This document shows positions 1-6,176 of a DNA stretch of 10,911 nt, piece by piece (the first letter of the stretch is position 1; each line of letters opens with the position of its first letter). Origin of the DNA: Candidatus Bipolaricaulota bacterium. Lineage in GTDB: Bacteria > Bipolaricaulota > Bipolaricaulia > RBG-16-55-9. The notes under the pieces were generated by a model. The model was not told the DNA's origin. It made no database searches and saw only the letters and a list, made by a program, of their open reading frames with translations. The stretch lies in contig JAHEOA010000041.1 in the NCBI GenBank assembly GCA_018609825.1, positions 1 through 10,911 of the forward strand, written 5' to 3'. Position numbers and translations under genes: made by a program.

Positions 1-1
1 A

Positions 2-1570
2 TCCGGCCAGATCCAGCTCGCTCGCAACGGACTGGCGGTCGTGGCGGAAGACATCAACGAGAAGTTCCGGCCGCAGCTCAAGGCCATGGCGGAGAACATG
101 CAGGGCTTTTTCCGACAGATACGAACCGTCATAAACGAGGCTCCCAACCTACGCACGGGCATCGTCGAGCCCCTGGAGCTGAGCGCGACGCGGTTGAGCG
201 AGTTTATGCCTCGCGTAACGGCGTTGCTTAGCGACGTTGTTCCGGTGATTGCCGACATCTTGGGCACGGTCGCGGGGCCGATCGTATCGGGGATGGGTCG
301 GGCGCTCGTGACCGCCATCCCGAGTCTCGCGAAAGGGTTCGTCAACGGGCTCATCCAGGGGGTCGGCGGGCTCATCCGCTCGGCCAATTGGCAGTCCATC
401 GCCACGGGCGTGGTCGTTGGGCTGACCGCCGCGTTGGCGGGGCCGTTCGGGGTGCTCGGCGCGACGATTGTCGGGTTCTTGTCGACGGGGTTGACCGAAA
501 AGTTGGGCGAACTGGGCGATCCTATTCTGCAGGCGGTCGTCGACTGGTTCGGCAATATCGACGACACGCTCCGAGATTGGGTGCCCGACTTCGACTTTGG
601 CCGAATGGGGCGCACGCTCGAGATGGGGTTCGAGCGGATCAAGCGAAACATCGTCGGCCTCTTCCGGGAGGCGTTCGAGCGGTCGAAGCGCTGGATCCTG
701 GGAATCGACGACACGCTTCGCGATTGGGTGCAGTCGGGACTTAGCTCGCTCGGCGATCTGGCCGGAGCGGGGCTCGACGCGCTCTCGACCTGGGGGCAGA
801 ACGTCCTCGACAAGCTTACCCGTCCGTTCAAGGATGCCTTGGCGTTTATTCGCTCCGGCTTCGGTCTCGGCGACGCGATCACCGATGCGGTCAGCTCAGC
901 GATACCGGACGTAGGTTCGGCCGTCGAGAGCTTGGCTCAGACGATCCGCGACCGCCTTCCGTTCTCCCCGGCGCGGCTCGGGCCGCTGAAGGATCTCGAC
1001 CGGATCGGCCAGGGCTTCGCCGAATCGGTCGCGGGCGGGATCGAGTCGCAGGAGGGGCGCGTCCAGAACGCGCTCAATCGCGTGCTGCGAGCGCGACAGC
1101 CGGATGTCAGCGTACCGGTGACGCCGGATGTCGATACGGCGAGTCTCGGCGGGTTCGGGGCATCAACGCAGGCAGCGCGCATGCAAGCACAGGTCGAAGG
1201 ACTCCGACACATCGCCGAGCAACTCAACCAACAGCCTCGTTCGGGCGAGGCGCCGGGACGCGCGGAGCAGGCGAGACGCGGCGGGGGCGAGAGCGAGCGG
1301 CCGATCCGAGTCGACATGCCGGTCCGCTTCGACGCGCTGATCGAGCGGGTCGAGGTCTCGTCCGATCAGGGCGGCTCGCAGGCCGCGCAAGATCTCGTCC
1401 GCGAGTTGGAGAGCCGAGCCCCCGAAGTTGTGAGCGCGATCGAGTCGGAGATGGAGTCGCGCGTGAACGGGGCCGTCGTCAAGATCCTCCAGCGGCTTCG
1501 TGACCATCGCGGGTCGGACCTGCCGCAGTTCGCGCAGACCGAACCGGCGCCGATCGGAGGCGGGCCATGA
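2..1570 (+). CDS. Tail tape measure protein, C-terminal part (5' end cut by the window)
   Basis: Tape measure proteins set tail length, fill the tail tube and are released during DNA delivery. The frame is open to the left edge: codons from base 2 read directly into the GTG at 41, so that GTG is probably an internal Val and the true start lies upstream. Two long hydrophobic stretches (215-295 and 398-493) are typical of the membrane-active part of tape measures. Bases 956-988 encode LPFSPARLGPL, followed by a G.......(V/I)..GI pattern; this FSPA..GPL signature is common near the C-terminus of tape measure proteins. Between them is a helical region with a repeated IDDTLRDWV. The last 150 residues are charged and helix- or coil-prone. 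The stop overlaps the next start as ATGA. Tape measure identity is well supported by sequence features and by its position before baseplate genes. Confidence 0.85.
   Translation, partial: SGQIQLARNGLAVVAEDINEKFRPQLKAMAENMQGFFRQIRTVINEAPNLRTGIVEPLELSATRLSEFMPRVTALLSDVVPVIADILGTVAGPIVSGMGRALVTAIPSLAKGFVNGLIQGVGGLIRSANWQSIATGVVVGLTAALAGPFGVLGATIVGFLSTGLTEKLGELGDPILQAVVDWFGNIDDTLRDWVPDFDFGRMGRTLEMGFERIKRNIVGLFREAFERSKRWILGIDDTLRDWVQSGLSSLGDLAGAGLDALSTWGQNVLDKLTRPFKDALAFIRSGFGLGDAITDAVSSAIPDVGSAVESLAQTIRDRLPFSPARLGPLKDLDRIGQGFAESVAGGIESQEGRVQNALNRVLRARQPDVSVPVTPDVDTASLGGFGASTQAARMQAQVEGLRHIAEQLNQQPRSGEAPGRAEQARRGGGESERPIRVDMPVRFDALIERVEVSSDQGGSQAAQDLVRELESRAPEVVSAIESEMESRVNGAVVKILQRLRDHRGSDLPQFAQTEPAPIGGGP
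557..730 (+). repeat. Duplicated IDDTLRDWV segment in the tape measure protein
   Basis: Two 27-base segments, 557-583 and 704-730, both encode IDDTLRDWV. They start 147 bases (49 residues) apart in the same frame and differ at only two third-codon positions (ctc/ctt and cga/cgc). The residues between them form a basic amphipathic helix-like stretch. Tape measure proteins often carry internal repeats; this one is short, and its role is unknown. Confidence 0.8.
1556..1560 (+). promoter_or_regulatory. Shine-Dalgarno for the Dit-like gene
   Basis: GGAGG lies six bases before the ATG at 1567, inside the end of the tape measure gene. It supports the ATG in the ATGA overlap as the start. Confidence 0.7.
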
Positions 1571-2763
1571 GCCAGATTATGGACATGATGGGCGAGGTCG
1601 GCGGCGGGCTTCTCGAGGCCGGGAAGAACGCCGTCCAGGATTTCGCCGAAGATCCCACGCAGAACCCGCTCGACGTGGTGGGCGAGAACCTCGCCGAGCA
1701 GGGCCAGGAGATGCTACCCGACGCGGTCAAGGATGCGGCGGGCAAGATTCCCGGGCTCGAGGATCTGATCGACCCCGAGGCCGAAGCCCAGAATCGGCAG
1801 AACGACAAGATGCAAGAGCAGATGATGACGGAGGAGGGGCAATCCGATCAGGTATCTCGAGACGGGTCGGGCGACGTCGACGGCCTCGCTTCCGACGAGG
1901 CGGGCGACATGGCCAAGCTGGGCGGACTCGTCTTTACGTTGATCCAGGAGGACTCAGCGGAGTACCCGGCCGAGGACTCGCGCCATCCCGTGCCGGACAA
2001 GCAGGCGATCTCCGATCACGTCTGGATCGACAACGACACCTTCACGCTTCGCGGGATCTTCTCGGCGGGCAACATCAACGACGACAAGCACGAGCAGAGC
2101 TACGAGAAGCTCAAGGAGATGCGCGATACGGGCGATCCGTACACGCTCGTCTGGGGCCACCCGCCCGGGAAGGTCGAGAACGTCGTTATCCGGCGCTTCG
2201 CGCCGCGGCGACAGGTGCCCCGACGGCACTCGTTCGAGTACGAGGTCGAGCTTGCGCCCCAGCGCATCATCGGCCAGTCGCGGGCCCAGCAGGGAGCGGA
2301 TACCAGCTCGGGCACCGAGATTGAGGGCGGTGGCTCCGATAAGGGCGAGGTGCCGCCCGAGTCGCCGGGCGACGAGAGCGGAACGGGTAAGAAAGATGAA
2401 CAGGAGGATGACGGCGGCGGCGGCCCGTTCGGCTTCATCAAGAACGCCGTCGACACGGTCAGCGACTTTGCGCAGAGCGATATTGGGCAGATGGCGCGGG
2501 GCGCGCTCGCCGACGTGGCTCGGAACTCGCCGATCGGCGGCGATCTCATGGCGAACGCGCTCGAAGGCGACTTCTCGGCGGGGGCGTTGGCCGAGAGCGC
2601 GCTGTCGATGGCGCCGGGAGGAAGCATCCTCGGCGACGTGGCGAAAACCGGAGTGAACGTCGCGGAGAGCGGAGACTTCTCCGTCCAGAACATCGCCAGC
2701 GAGGCCGTGGACACCTTCGCGGATCGCATACCGGGCGGCGACATCCTGAGTTCCTTCATTTAA
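1567..2763 (+). CDS. Dit-like baseplate protein with long helical N- and C-terminal extensions
   Basis: This is a 398-residue protein. Residues about 118-236 match the pattern of the Dit-like phage tail N-terminal domain, which links the tail tube end to the baseplate. The matching signs are: a segment starting FTLIQEDSAEYPAEDSRHPV; then ISDHVWIDNDTFTLRGIFS; then a helix with L..MRD.GDPYTLVWG; then V.NVVIRRF and a final strand EYEVELA. Residues 1-117 are acidic, Gly/Ala-rich and probably helical. Residues 240-285 are low-complexity and acidic. Residues 306-398 hold three helical units with P(I)GG(D/S) turns. The usual Dit-like protein of these clusters is mostly the domain itself, so the flanks are unusual. 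The order tape measure, Dit-like, plug, hub, spike is that of simple contractile tails. The start is set by the ATGA overlap and the upstream GGAGG. The domain call is by pattern, not by search. Confidence 0.72.
   Translation: MSQIMDMMGEVGGGLLEAGKNAVQDFAEDPTQNPLDVVGENLAEQGQEMLPDAVKDAAGKIPGLEDLIDPEAEAQNRQNDKMQEQMMTEEGQSDQVSRDGSGDVDGLASDEAGDMAKLGGLVFTLIQEDSAEYPAEDSRHPVPDKQAISDHVWIDNDTFTLRGIFSAGNINDDKHEQSYEKLKEMRDTGDPYTLVWGHPPGKVENVVIRRFAPRRQVPRRHSFEYEVELAPQRIIGQSRAQQGADTSSGTEIEGGGSDKGEVPPESPGDESGTGKKDEQEDDGGGGPFGFIKNAVDTVSDFAQSDIGQMARGALADVARNSPIGGDLMANALEGDFSAGALAESALSMAPGGSILGDVAKTGVNVAESGDFSVQNIASEAVDTFADRIPGGDILSSFI
2482..2760 (+). repeat. Three-unit helical repeat at the C-terminus of the Dit-like protein
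   Basis: The units are residues 306-337, 338-372 and 373-398 (2482-2577, 2578-2682 and 2683-2760). Each has an amphipathic Ala-rich helix and then a Gly-Gly turn (SPIGGDLM, APGGSILG, IPGGDILS). Units 1 and 2 then have a second helix closing with GDFS (EGDFS, SGDFS). Unit 3 stops shortly after the turn. The DNA is diverged, so the repeat is visible only at protein level. Confidence 0.65.
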
Positions 2764-2767
2764 GGAG
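2762..2767 (+). promoter_or_regulatory. Shine-Dalgarno for the 74-residue gene
   Basis: AAGGAG overlaps the TAA stop of the preceding gene and lies six bases before the ATG at 2774. It is one of the best ribosome binding sites in the window and is the main evidence that the small downstream gene is translated. Confidence 0.75.
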
Positions 2768-2773
2768 TCACCG

Positions 2774-2998
2774 ATGGCAGAGCCGAGTTACAGCCTCATC
2801 CTCGACACGCTGGGCGGCGACCCGCAGGCGAACGCGGCGCTCAACGAGATGGAGGCGCGCGGGATCGACTCGTCGGCGATGATCCACGTCTTCTTCGGCA
2901 GCTTCATCGAGGAGATGGGCGAGCGTCAGCCCTACCTCGGGCCGATCTCCAACGTGGTCGGCGGGTGGCTCAAGGACGCGGGAACGGTTCCGAAATGA
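2774..2998 (+). CDS. Small acidic protein of unknown function between Dit-like and plug genes
   Basis: This is a 74-residue protein with no family I recognise. It is net acidic and appears mostly helical, with a Gly-rich end (GPISNVVGGWLKDAG). There is no signal peptide or obvious transmembrane segment; the middle has a hydrophobic patch (MIHVFFGSFIEEM). A strong AAGGAG precedes the ATG, and its stop overlaps the next start as ATGA, so it is embedded in the translation-coupled chain and is probably real. Its place between two baseplate genes suggests a small structural or assembly component, but that is inference from position only. Confidence 0.7.
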   Translation: MAEPSYSLILDTLGGDPQANAALNEMEARGIDSSAMIHVFFGSFIEEMGERQPYLGPISNVVGGWLKDAGTVPK

Positions 2999-3423
2999 CC
3001 TTTGAAGCGACGCGCACGGACATCACCGAGCGGGCGCTCCGATCGCGAAACGCGGCGAGCCACTTCAGGCCGGTGCGCTTGCCGATTCAGGGGCCGGTCA
3101 TCAACGCCGACCTGCCCCTCCATACGGTGACGCCGCTGGCGGATCGGCGAATCGGCTTTCGGATCGCGTGGAACCGCATCGACTCGAGGTTCTATATGGC
3201 GATCTGGGATCCCGAGACGCTCGACGTCGAGATCGAGGAGCAGCCGTTGGTCTACCTGTGGGACTTCTGCATGCAGTATCAGCATCGGCCGCTGCTGCGC
3301 GGGCTCAAGATCGTGCCCGCTCACCTCGGCAACCCCGAGGTATACCTGGATCGCGGCATTACCGCGACGAACTTCGGCGTCGACGTGCACCTGTGGTACC
3401 ACCTGGAGGTCGATAAGGCGTGA
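2995..3423 (+). CDS. Baseplate plug-like protein (Pam3 gp18 / DUF6983 type)
   Basis: This is a 142-residue protein. The core (about residues 44-86) has a tandem beta pattern resembling the small baseplate plug family: RRIGFRIAWNRIDSRFYMAI, then WDPETLDVEIEEQPLVYLWD. That is a strand ending in an Asn-containing turn, an aromatic strand, an acidic hairpin, and a further strand leading to a helix start. Plug proteins close the end of the tail tube at the hub in simple contractile tails. Their genes commonly sit between the Dit-like and hub genes, as here. I chose ATG 2995, which overlaps the previous stop as ATGA, over the in-frame GTG at 2965, which would overlap the small gene by 34 bases. The family match is recognised by pattern and synteny; another small baseplate beta protein is possible. 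Confidence 0.55.
   Translation: MTFEATRTDITERALRSRNAASHFRPVRLPIQGPVINADLPLHTVTPLADRRIGFRIAWNRIDSRFYMAIWDPETLDVEIEEQPLVYLWDFCMQYQHRPLLRGLKIVPAHLGNPEVYLDRGITATNFGVDVHLWYHLEVDKA
3405..3410 (+). promoter_or_regulatory. Shine-Dalgarno for a GTG-started hub gene
   Basis: GGAGGT lies nine bases before the GTG at 3420, within the end of the plug-like gene. Together with the GTGA stop/start overlap it supports the GTG as the hub start. Confidence 0.65.
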
Positions 3424-4736
3424 CGCGACTCCCGTCGGCGTTCCAGACGCTCGCCGAGAGCGAAACGATCCAGTCGGCCGCCCAGTCGGCGCTCGATCAG
3501 GCGACGGAGAAGTCGCGGAGTCAGTCCCGATCGCCGCAGTCGCGGCGACGGTGGGGGCGTCGCATCCGACTCAACCTCCTCAAGAAGATGACCGAGGAAG
3601 AGTTGGAAGTGCGCCAGATCGCGAAGTCGGTGCCGACGTTGAAGGAGCTGGATGAGGGAGCGCAAGGCACCGCAGACGACACGGCGAGTTCGGTGCCGAC
3701 GATCGGAGACTTGCTCGAGGCGCCGCCGCCGCGCCGCCGGGGAAGCGTTACGGAATCCGCGACGGTGGGCAGCGTCACGTCGGTCGGGGCGATCATGGCA
3801 TCCGCGCCTGAGTACCGGACGATCGACACGCTCGGGCTCCCCGCGCCGTACATGGAGATGGATCTGAGCTTCGGCGACAGCGAGGACGGCAACGGGGGAA
3901 CAGTGCGCGTCTGGAACCTCTCGAACGAGCAGATCGGCCAGATGGAGACGGCGGACGTCATCTTGGTCGAAGCGGGGTATCGGGACGCGCCGCCGCTCCA
4001 GCGTGTTATGCCCGCCCGAATCGACGACATCAACACGGAAACGCGCCGGACGGATCGGGTAACGGAGATCACGCTAACGGACTCGGGGCAGGAGTGGATG
4101 ACGCGCCGCGCCTGGTACACCGCGCCCCCGGGGGTCTCCGCACGACAGGTCCTGCGCGACCTCGCCGAGCAGATCGCGCTGCCCCTCGACACGCTCGACG
4201 TCGACAACGACGTGACCTTCCGCCAAGGGGTCAGCTTCGACGGTCGCATGCCGGTCCGCAAGGCCATGCGAGAGATCGCGGACGCGGGGGATGGTCGGGT
4301 ATTCGTCGTCGACGGCGCGATCCACATCCAAGGGAAGTCGCCGGGGAAGATTGCCATTCCGATCATCGTCTCCGAGGACGGCTGGTGGCCTCGCATTGGG
4401 GAAGCGAGGCGGCTAAAGTCCGACACCGACGACGCCCAGGGCGACTGGGAGATCACGACGCTGCTGGACACGAACTTCAAGCCCGGTCGGACCTTCGAGA
4501 TCTTCGTGCCGGAGCTACGCGGCCACTTGGAAGTGTTGAGCGTGCAGATCGTCGCGGATCGGCGGCGATTCTATTCGGTGATGAAGTGTGCCGAGACGGA
4601 ACGCGACGTGTCCGACGTCAACTTTACGCCGGACATCGCGCCGGGGATCGACCCCGAGACGATCGGCACGGGCGCGATTCTCGGCGGCGGGTCGCAGTTC
4701 ATTCCGAAGATTGGTCAGGTGACGAGCTTCCCATGA
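3420..4736 (+). CDS. Baseplate hub protein (gpD / XkdQ / T4 gp27-like)
   Basis: This is a 438-residue protein. From about residue 143 it shows the course of phage hub proteins. There is a tube-like first domain: MEMDLSFGDSEDG, then TVRVWNLSNEQIGQM, VILVEAGYRD and PARIDDINTETRRTDRVTEI. Next come a helical DSGQEWM segment and an ARQVLRDLAEQIALPLDTL segment. A second barrel part follows: PVRKAMREIADAGDGRVFVV, an IHIQG strand, and LLDTNFKPGRTFEIFVPELR with EVLSVQIVADRRRFYSV. The hub is a trimer that joins the sixfold tail tube to the threefold spike. Residues 1-142 are an unusual extension: 31-50 is Arg/Ser-rich and very basic, and a SVPT(L/I)..L motif occurs twice (residues 70-77 and 91-99). The GTG start overlaps the plug stop. 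The spike gene follows with an ATGA overlap, as expected for partners. Confidence 0.75.
   Translation: MTRLPSAFQTLAESETIQSAAQSALDQATEKSRSQSRSPQSRRRWGRRIRLNLLKKMTEEELEVRQIAKSVPTLKELDEGAQGTADDTASSVPTIGDLLEAPPPRRRGSVTESATVGSVTSVGAIMASAPEYRTIDTLGLPAPYMEMDLSFGDSEDGNGGTVRVWNLSNEQIGQMETADVILVEAGYRDAPPLQRVMPARIDDINTETRRTDRVTEITLTDSGQEWMTRRAWYTAPPGVSARQVLRDLAEQIALPLDTLDVDNDVTFRQGVSFDGRMPVRKAMREIADAGDGRVFVVDGAIHIQGKSPGKIAIPIIVSEDGWWPRIGEARRLKSDTDDAQGDWEITTLLDTNFKPGRTFEIFVPELRGHLEVLSVQIVADRRRFYSVMKCAETERDVSDVNFTPDIAPGIDPETIGTGAILGGGSQFIPKIGQVTSFP
4717..4722 (+). promoter_or_regulatory. Shine-Dalgarno for the spike gene
   Basis: AGGTGA lies ten bases before ATG 4733 inside the hub gene. It helps select 4733 over the many in-frame codons upstream, which belong to a shadow frame of the hub gene. 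Confidence 0.5.
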
Positions 4737-5527
4737 AGGCGACGCCGGACGAGGCAGCCCAGGCGCTTCAGGACTACACGCGCGGCGAGATCCGCGACAT
4801 GGTTCACGTCTCGTTCCCGTGTTTTATCGTCGAGCACCTCGGGCCGATCCCCATGCCGGACGGCTCGGAGCCGCGCGGCGTGGCCGTGGGACGGGCGATC
4901 GTCCAGCCGGTCCAGCGCGTCATGTGGCACGGGAACACCGAGATGTCGCTCCCCCGGCTTATCAACATCCCGGCACCGCCCAACCAGCGCGGCCCGTTCG
5001 CGATGTTCGGGGCGTTCGACAAGGGCCAGCGCGTCTTCGTGACGGTCAGCGAGGTCGCGTTGGACTTTCTCATCGAGGGTGGCGAATCGAGTCCGACGCC
5101 AGCCGGGACGACGTTCGAGACGCAGACGCGCCATCCCGGCTACCCGCGCTTCTTGAGCATGACGGACGCCTGGATCTCCGGCAACGCGTACCGGACGGAC
5201 AGCGACCCCGAGTTTCCGAAGGAGTACCTGAACGACTTCGGGTTTATGCTCCTCGACGACGAAAAGCAGCCGCTATCGAAGTTCATCATGCGCCGCAACG
5301 GGCAGATCAGAGTGGAGTGCGAGCACTTCTACGTACGGGCCAAGCAGGTCGACTGGTTCGAGCTGGGCGGCGGGCCGGTGCCGCACGGCCCGACGTCGCC
5401 GCATCACCCGAAGGGGTCGGGCAACATCAAGAGCATGTTCTCCAAGGACGAGACGAAGTTCGAGCCGGGGAATCTGACCGGGCCCGAGGAGACCGACCCG
5501 AGTACCGACCCGAAGGCGGAGGGATAG
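4733..5527 (+). CDS. Baseplate central spike protein (Gp138 N-terminal OB-fold type)
   Basis: This is a 264-residue protein. Residues about 19-152 follow the Gp138 membrane-puncturing spike domain: EIRDMVHVSFPCFIVEHLGP, then AVGRAIVQPVQRVM, LPRLINIPAPPN and GPFAMFGAFDKGQRVFVTVS. It ends with a HPGYPRFLSMTDAWISG segment, which matches the R.H.lsDa.. motif of that family. Residues 184-210 (RRNGQIRVECEHFYVRAKQV) look like a short beta-helix shaft. Residues 211-264 are Gly/Pro/His-rich and then acidic, probably disordered. The spike trimer would sit below the hub and pierce the envelope. I chose the ATG in the ATGA overlap with the hub; the frame stays open far upstream (from 4094), but only as a shadow of the hub gene. 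Confidence in the spike is high; no metal-binding HxH tip motif is evident. Confidence 0.8.
   Translation: MKATPDEAAQALQDYTRGEIRDMVHVSFPCFIVEHLGPIPMPDGSEPRGVAVGRAIVQPVQRVMWHGNTEMSLPRLINIPAPPNQRGPFAMFGAFDKGQRVFVTVSEVALDFLIEGGESSPTPAGTTFETQTRHPGYPRFLSMTDAWISGNAYRTDSDPEFPKEYLNDFGFMLLDDEKQPLSKFIMRRNGQIRVECEHFYVRAKQVDWFELGGGPVPHGPTSPHHPKGSGNIKSMFSKDETKFEPGNLTGPEETDPSTDPKAEG
5518..5522 (+). promoter_or_regulatory. Shine-Dalgarno supporting a TTG start
   Basis: GGAGG lies eight bases before the TTG at 5531, at the end of the spike gene. The next in-frame ATG is 21 codons downstream and has no comparable site, so the TTG is preferred. Confidence 0.65.
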
Positions 5528-5530
5528 CCG

Positions 5531-6175
5531 TTGCCAGAGAACGAGAACAAGTCTAAAGCTGGCGAGGATCGCGACCGCAGCACCGAAGAGAAGATGCTCC
5601 AGGGCATGAAGGAGGTCGGCGAGGCGTACATGAACGGCGGCTCGAACGCCGCCAACAAAGAGATCAACAAGAAGGCGAACGAGGTCTTGGACGACACGGA
5701 TCTGCTGAGCGGCCTCGAGGACCTAAAGGAGAAGCTGGACGTAAGCAAGGTCGTCGAGTCCGTCGGCTCGCCGGGACACGGCGGATGCGAGAAACCGGAG
5801 AACCAGGACTGCTCTATCGGCGGCGGCAAGATTAAGCAGGAGATCACCGAGAAGTCGGATCAAGGCGGAAGCAACCCGATGACCAAGCAGGACTCGGCGA
5901 GCCGCAACCAGCAAGAGCAGATCCTCGACAACGCGCAGGACATGGCGAAGAAGGCGCGCGAGAAGGGCTTGATCCCCAAGGAGGCCAGCGTCGAGAACGT
6001 CAAGGAGGAGGGGAAGTCGGTCATCGAGCAGACGGTCGAGTCGGCGCCCGAGGACATGAAGGATATGGCGAAGGACGCGGGCCTAACCGACGAGGACGGG
6101 AACGTGGACGGCGATACCCTCGACAAGGTGGTCGAGGGAGGCAAGGCGGTCGCGGAGTTCTTCGGGATTATTTGA
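5531..6175 (+). CDS. Lys/Glu-rich helical protein of unknown function between spike and sheath initiator
   Basis: This is a 214-residue protein I cannot assign. It has 25 Lys against 4 Arg, only three aromatic residues (Y33, F210, F211) and no Trp, and long charged helix-prone stretches (about 21-75 and 126-184). These are joined by a Gly/Cys linker containing the only two Cys (C86, C94). Near the end a DGNVDG sequence (189-194) fits DxNxDG, a pattern seen in calcium-binding loops, but the rest of such a loop is not convincing. The C-terminus is hydrophobic (AVAEFFGII). The N-terminal MKEVGEAYMNGGSNA and the C-terminal DTLDKVVEGG..V..F resemble segments at the two ends of the Dit-like protein at 1567-2763. 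The start is TTG with GGAGG upstream. It sits 3 bases after the spike and 1 base before the gp25-like gene, so a baseplate, chaperone or ejected-protein role is possible but unproven. Confidence 0.75.
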   Translation: MPENENKSKAGEDRDRSTEEKMLQGMKEVGEAYMNGGSNAANKEINKKANEVLDDTDLLSGLEDLKEKLDVSKVVESVGSPGHGGCEKPENQDCSIGGGKIKQEITEKSDQGGSNPMTKQDSASRNQQEQILDNAQDMAKKAREKGLIPKEASVENVKEEGKSVIEQTVESAPEDMKDMAKDAGLTDEDGNVDGDTLDKVVEGGKAVAEFFGII

Positions 6176-6176
6176 T

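Noticed and set aside
1500..2324. Plus-strand frame of 274 codons overlapping the tape measure end and the Dit-like gene
   Set aside because: It is extremely Arg/Gly-rich with no domain, and is out of frame with the Dit-like domain, which is supported by pattern and by a ribosome binding site.
2965..2994. In-frame GTG 2965 as start of the plug-like gene
   Set aside because: It would overlap the small gene by 34 bases. The ATG at 2995 makes the 4-base stop/start overlap seen elsewhere in this operon.
3521..4480. Long minus-strand open frame (319 codons) opposite the hub gene
   Set aside because: It lies fully antisense to a gene with recognisable hub domains, has no good ribosome binding context, and has the Ser/Pro/Arg-rich composition of a mirrored GC-rich coding frame.
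4094..4732. Upstream extension of the spike frame to 4094
   Set aside because: The extra 213 codons are Arg-rich shadow sequence inside the hub gene. The ATGA overlap at 4733 and the Gp138 pattern starting soon after give the real start.
5384..5412. His cluster in the spike as an iron-binding HxH tip
   Set aside because: The residues read PHGPTSPHHPKG with no HxH spacing, and the region looks disordered rather than like a compact apex.
6095..6112. DGNVDG in the Lys-rich protein as an EF-hand or dockerin calcium site
   Set aside because: The DxNxDG half is present, but the following residues lack the expected hydrophobic position 8 and acidic position 12, and there is no second copy.
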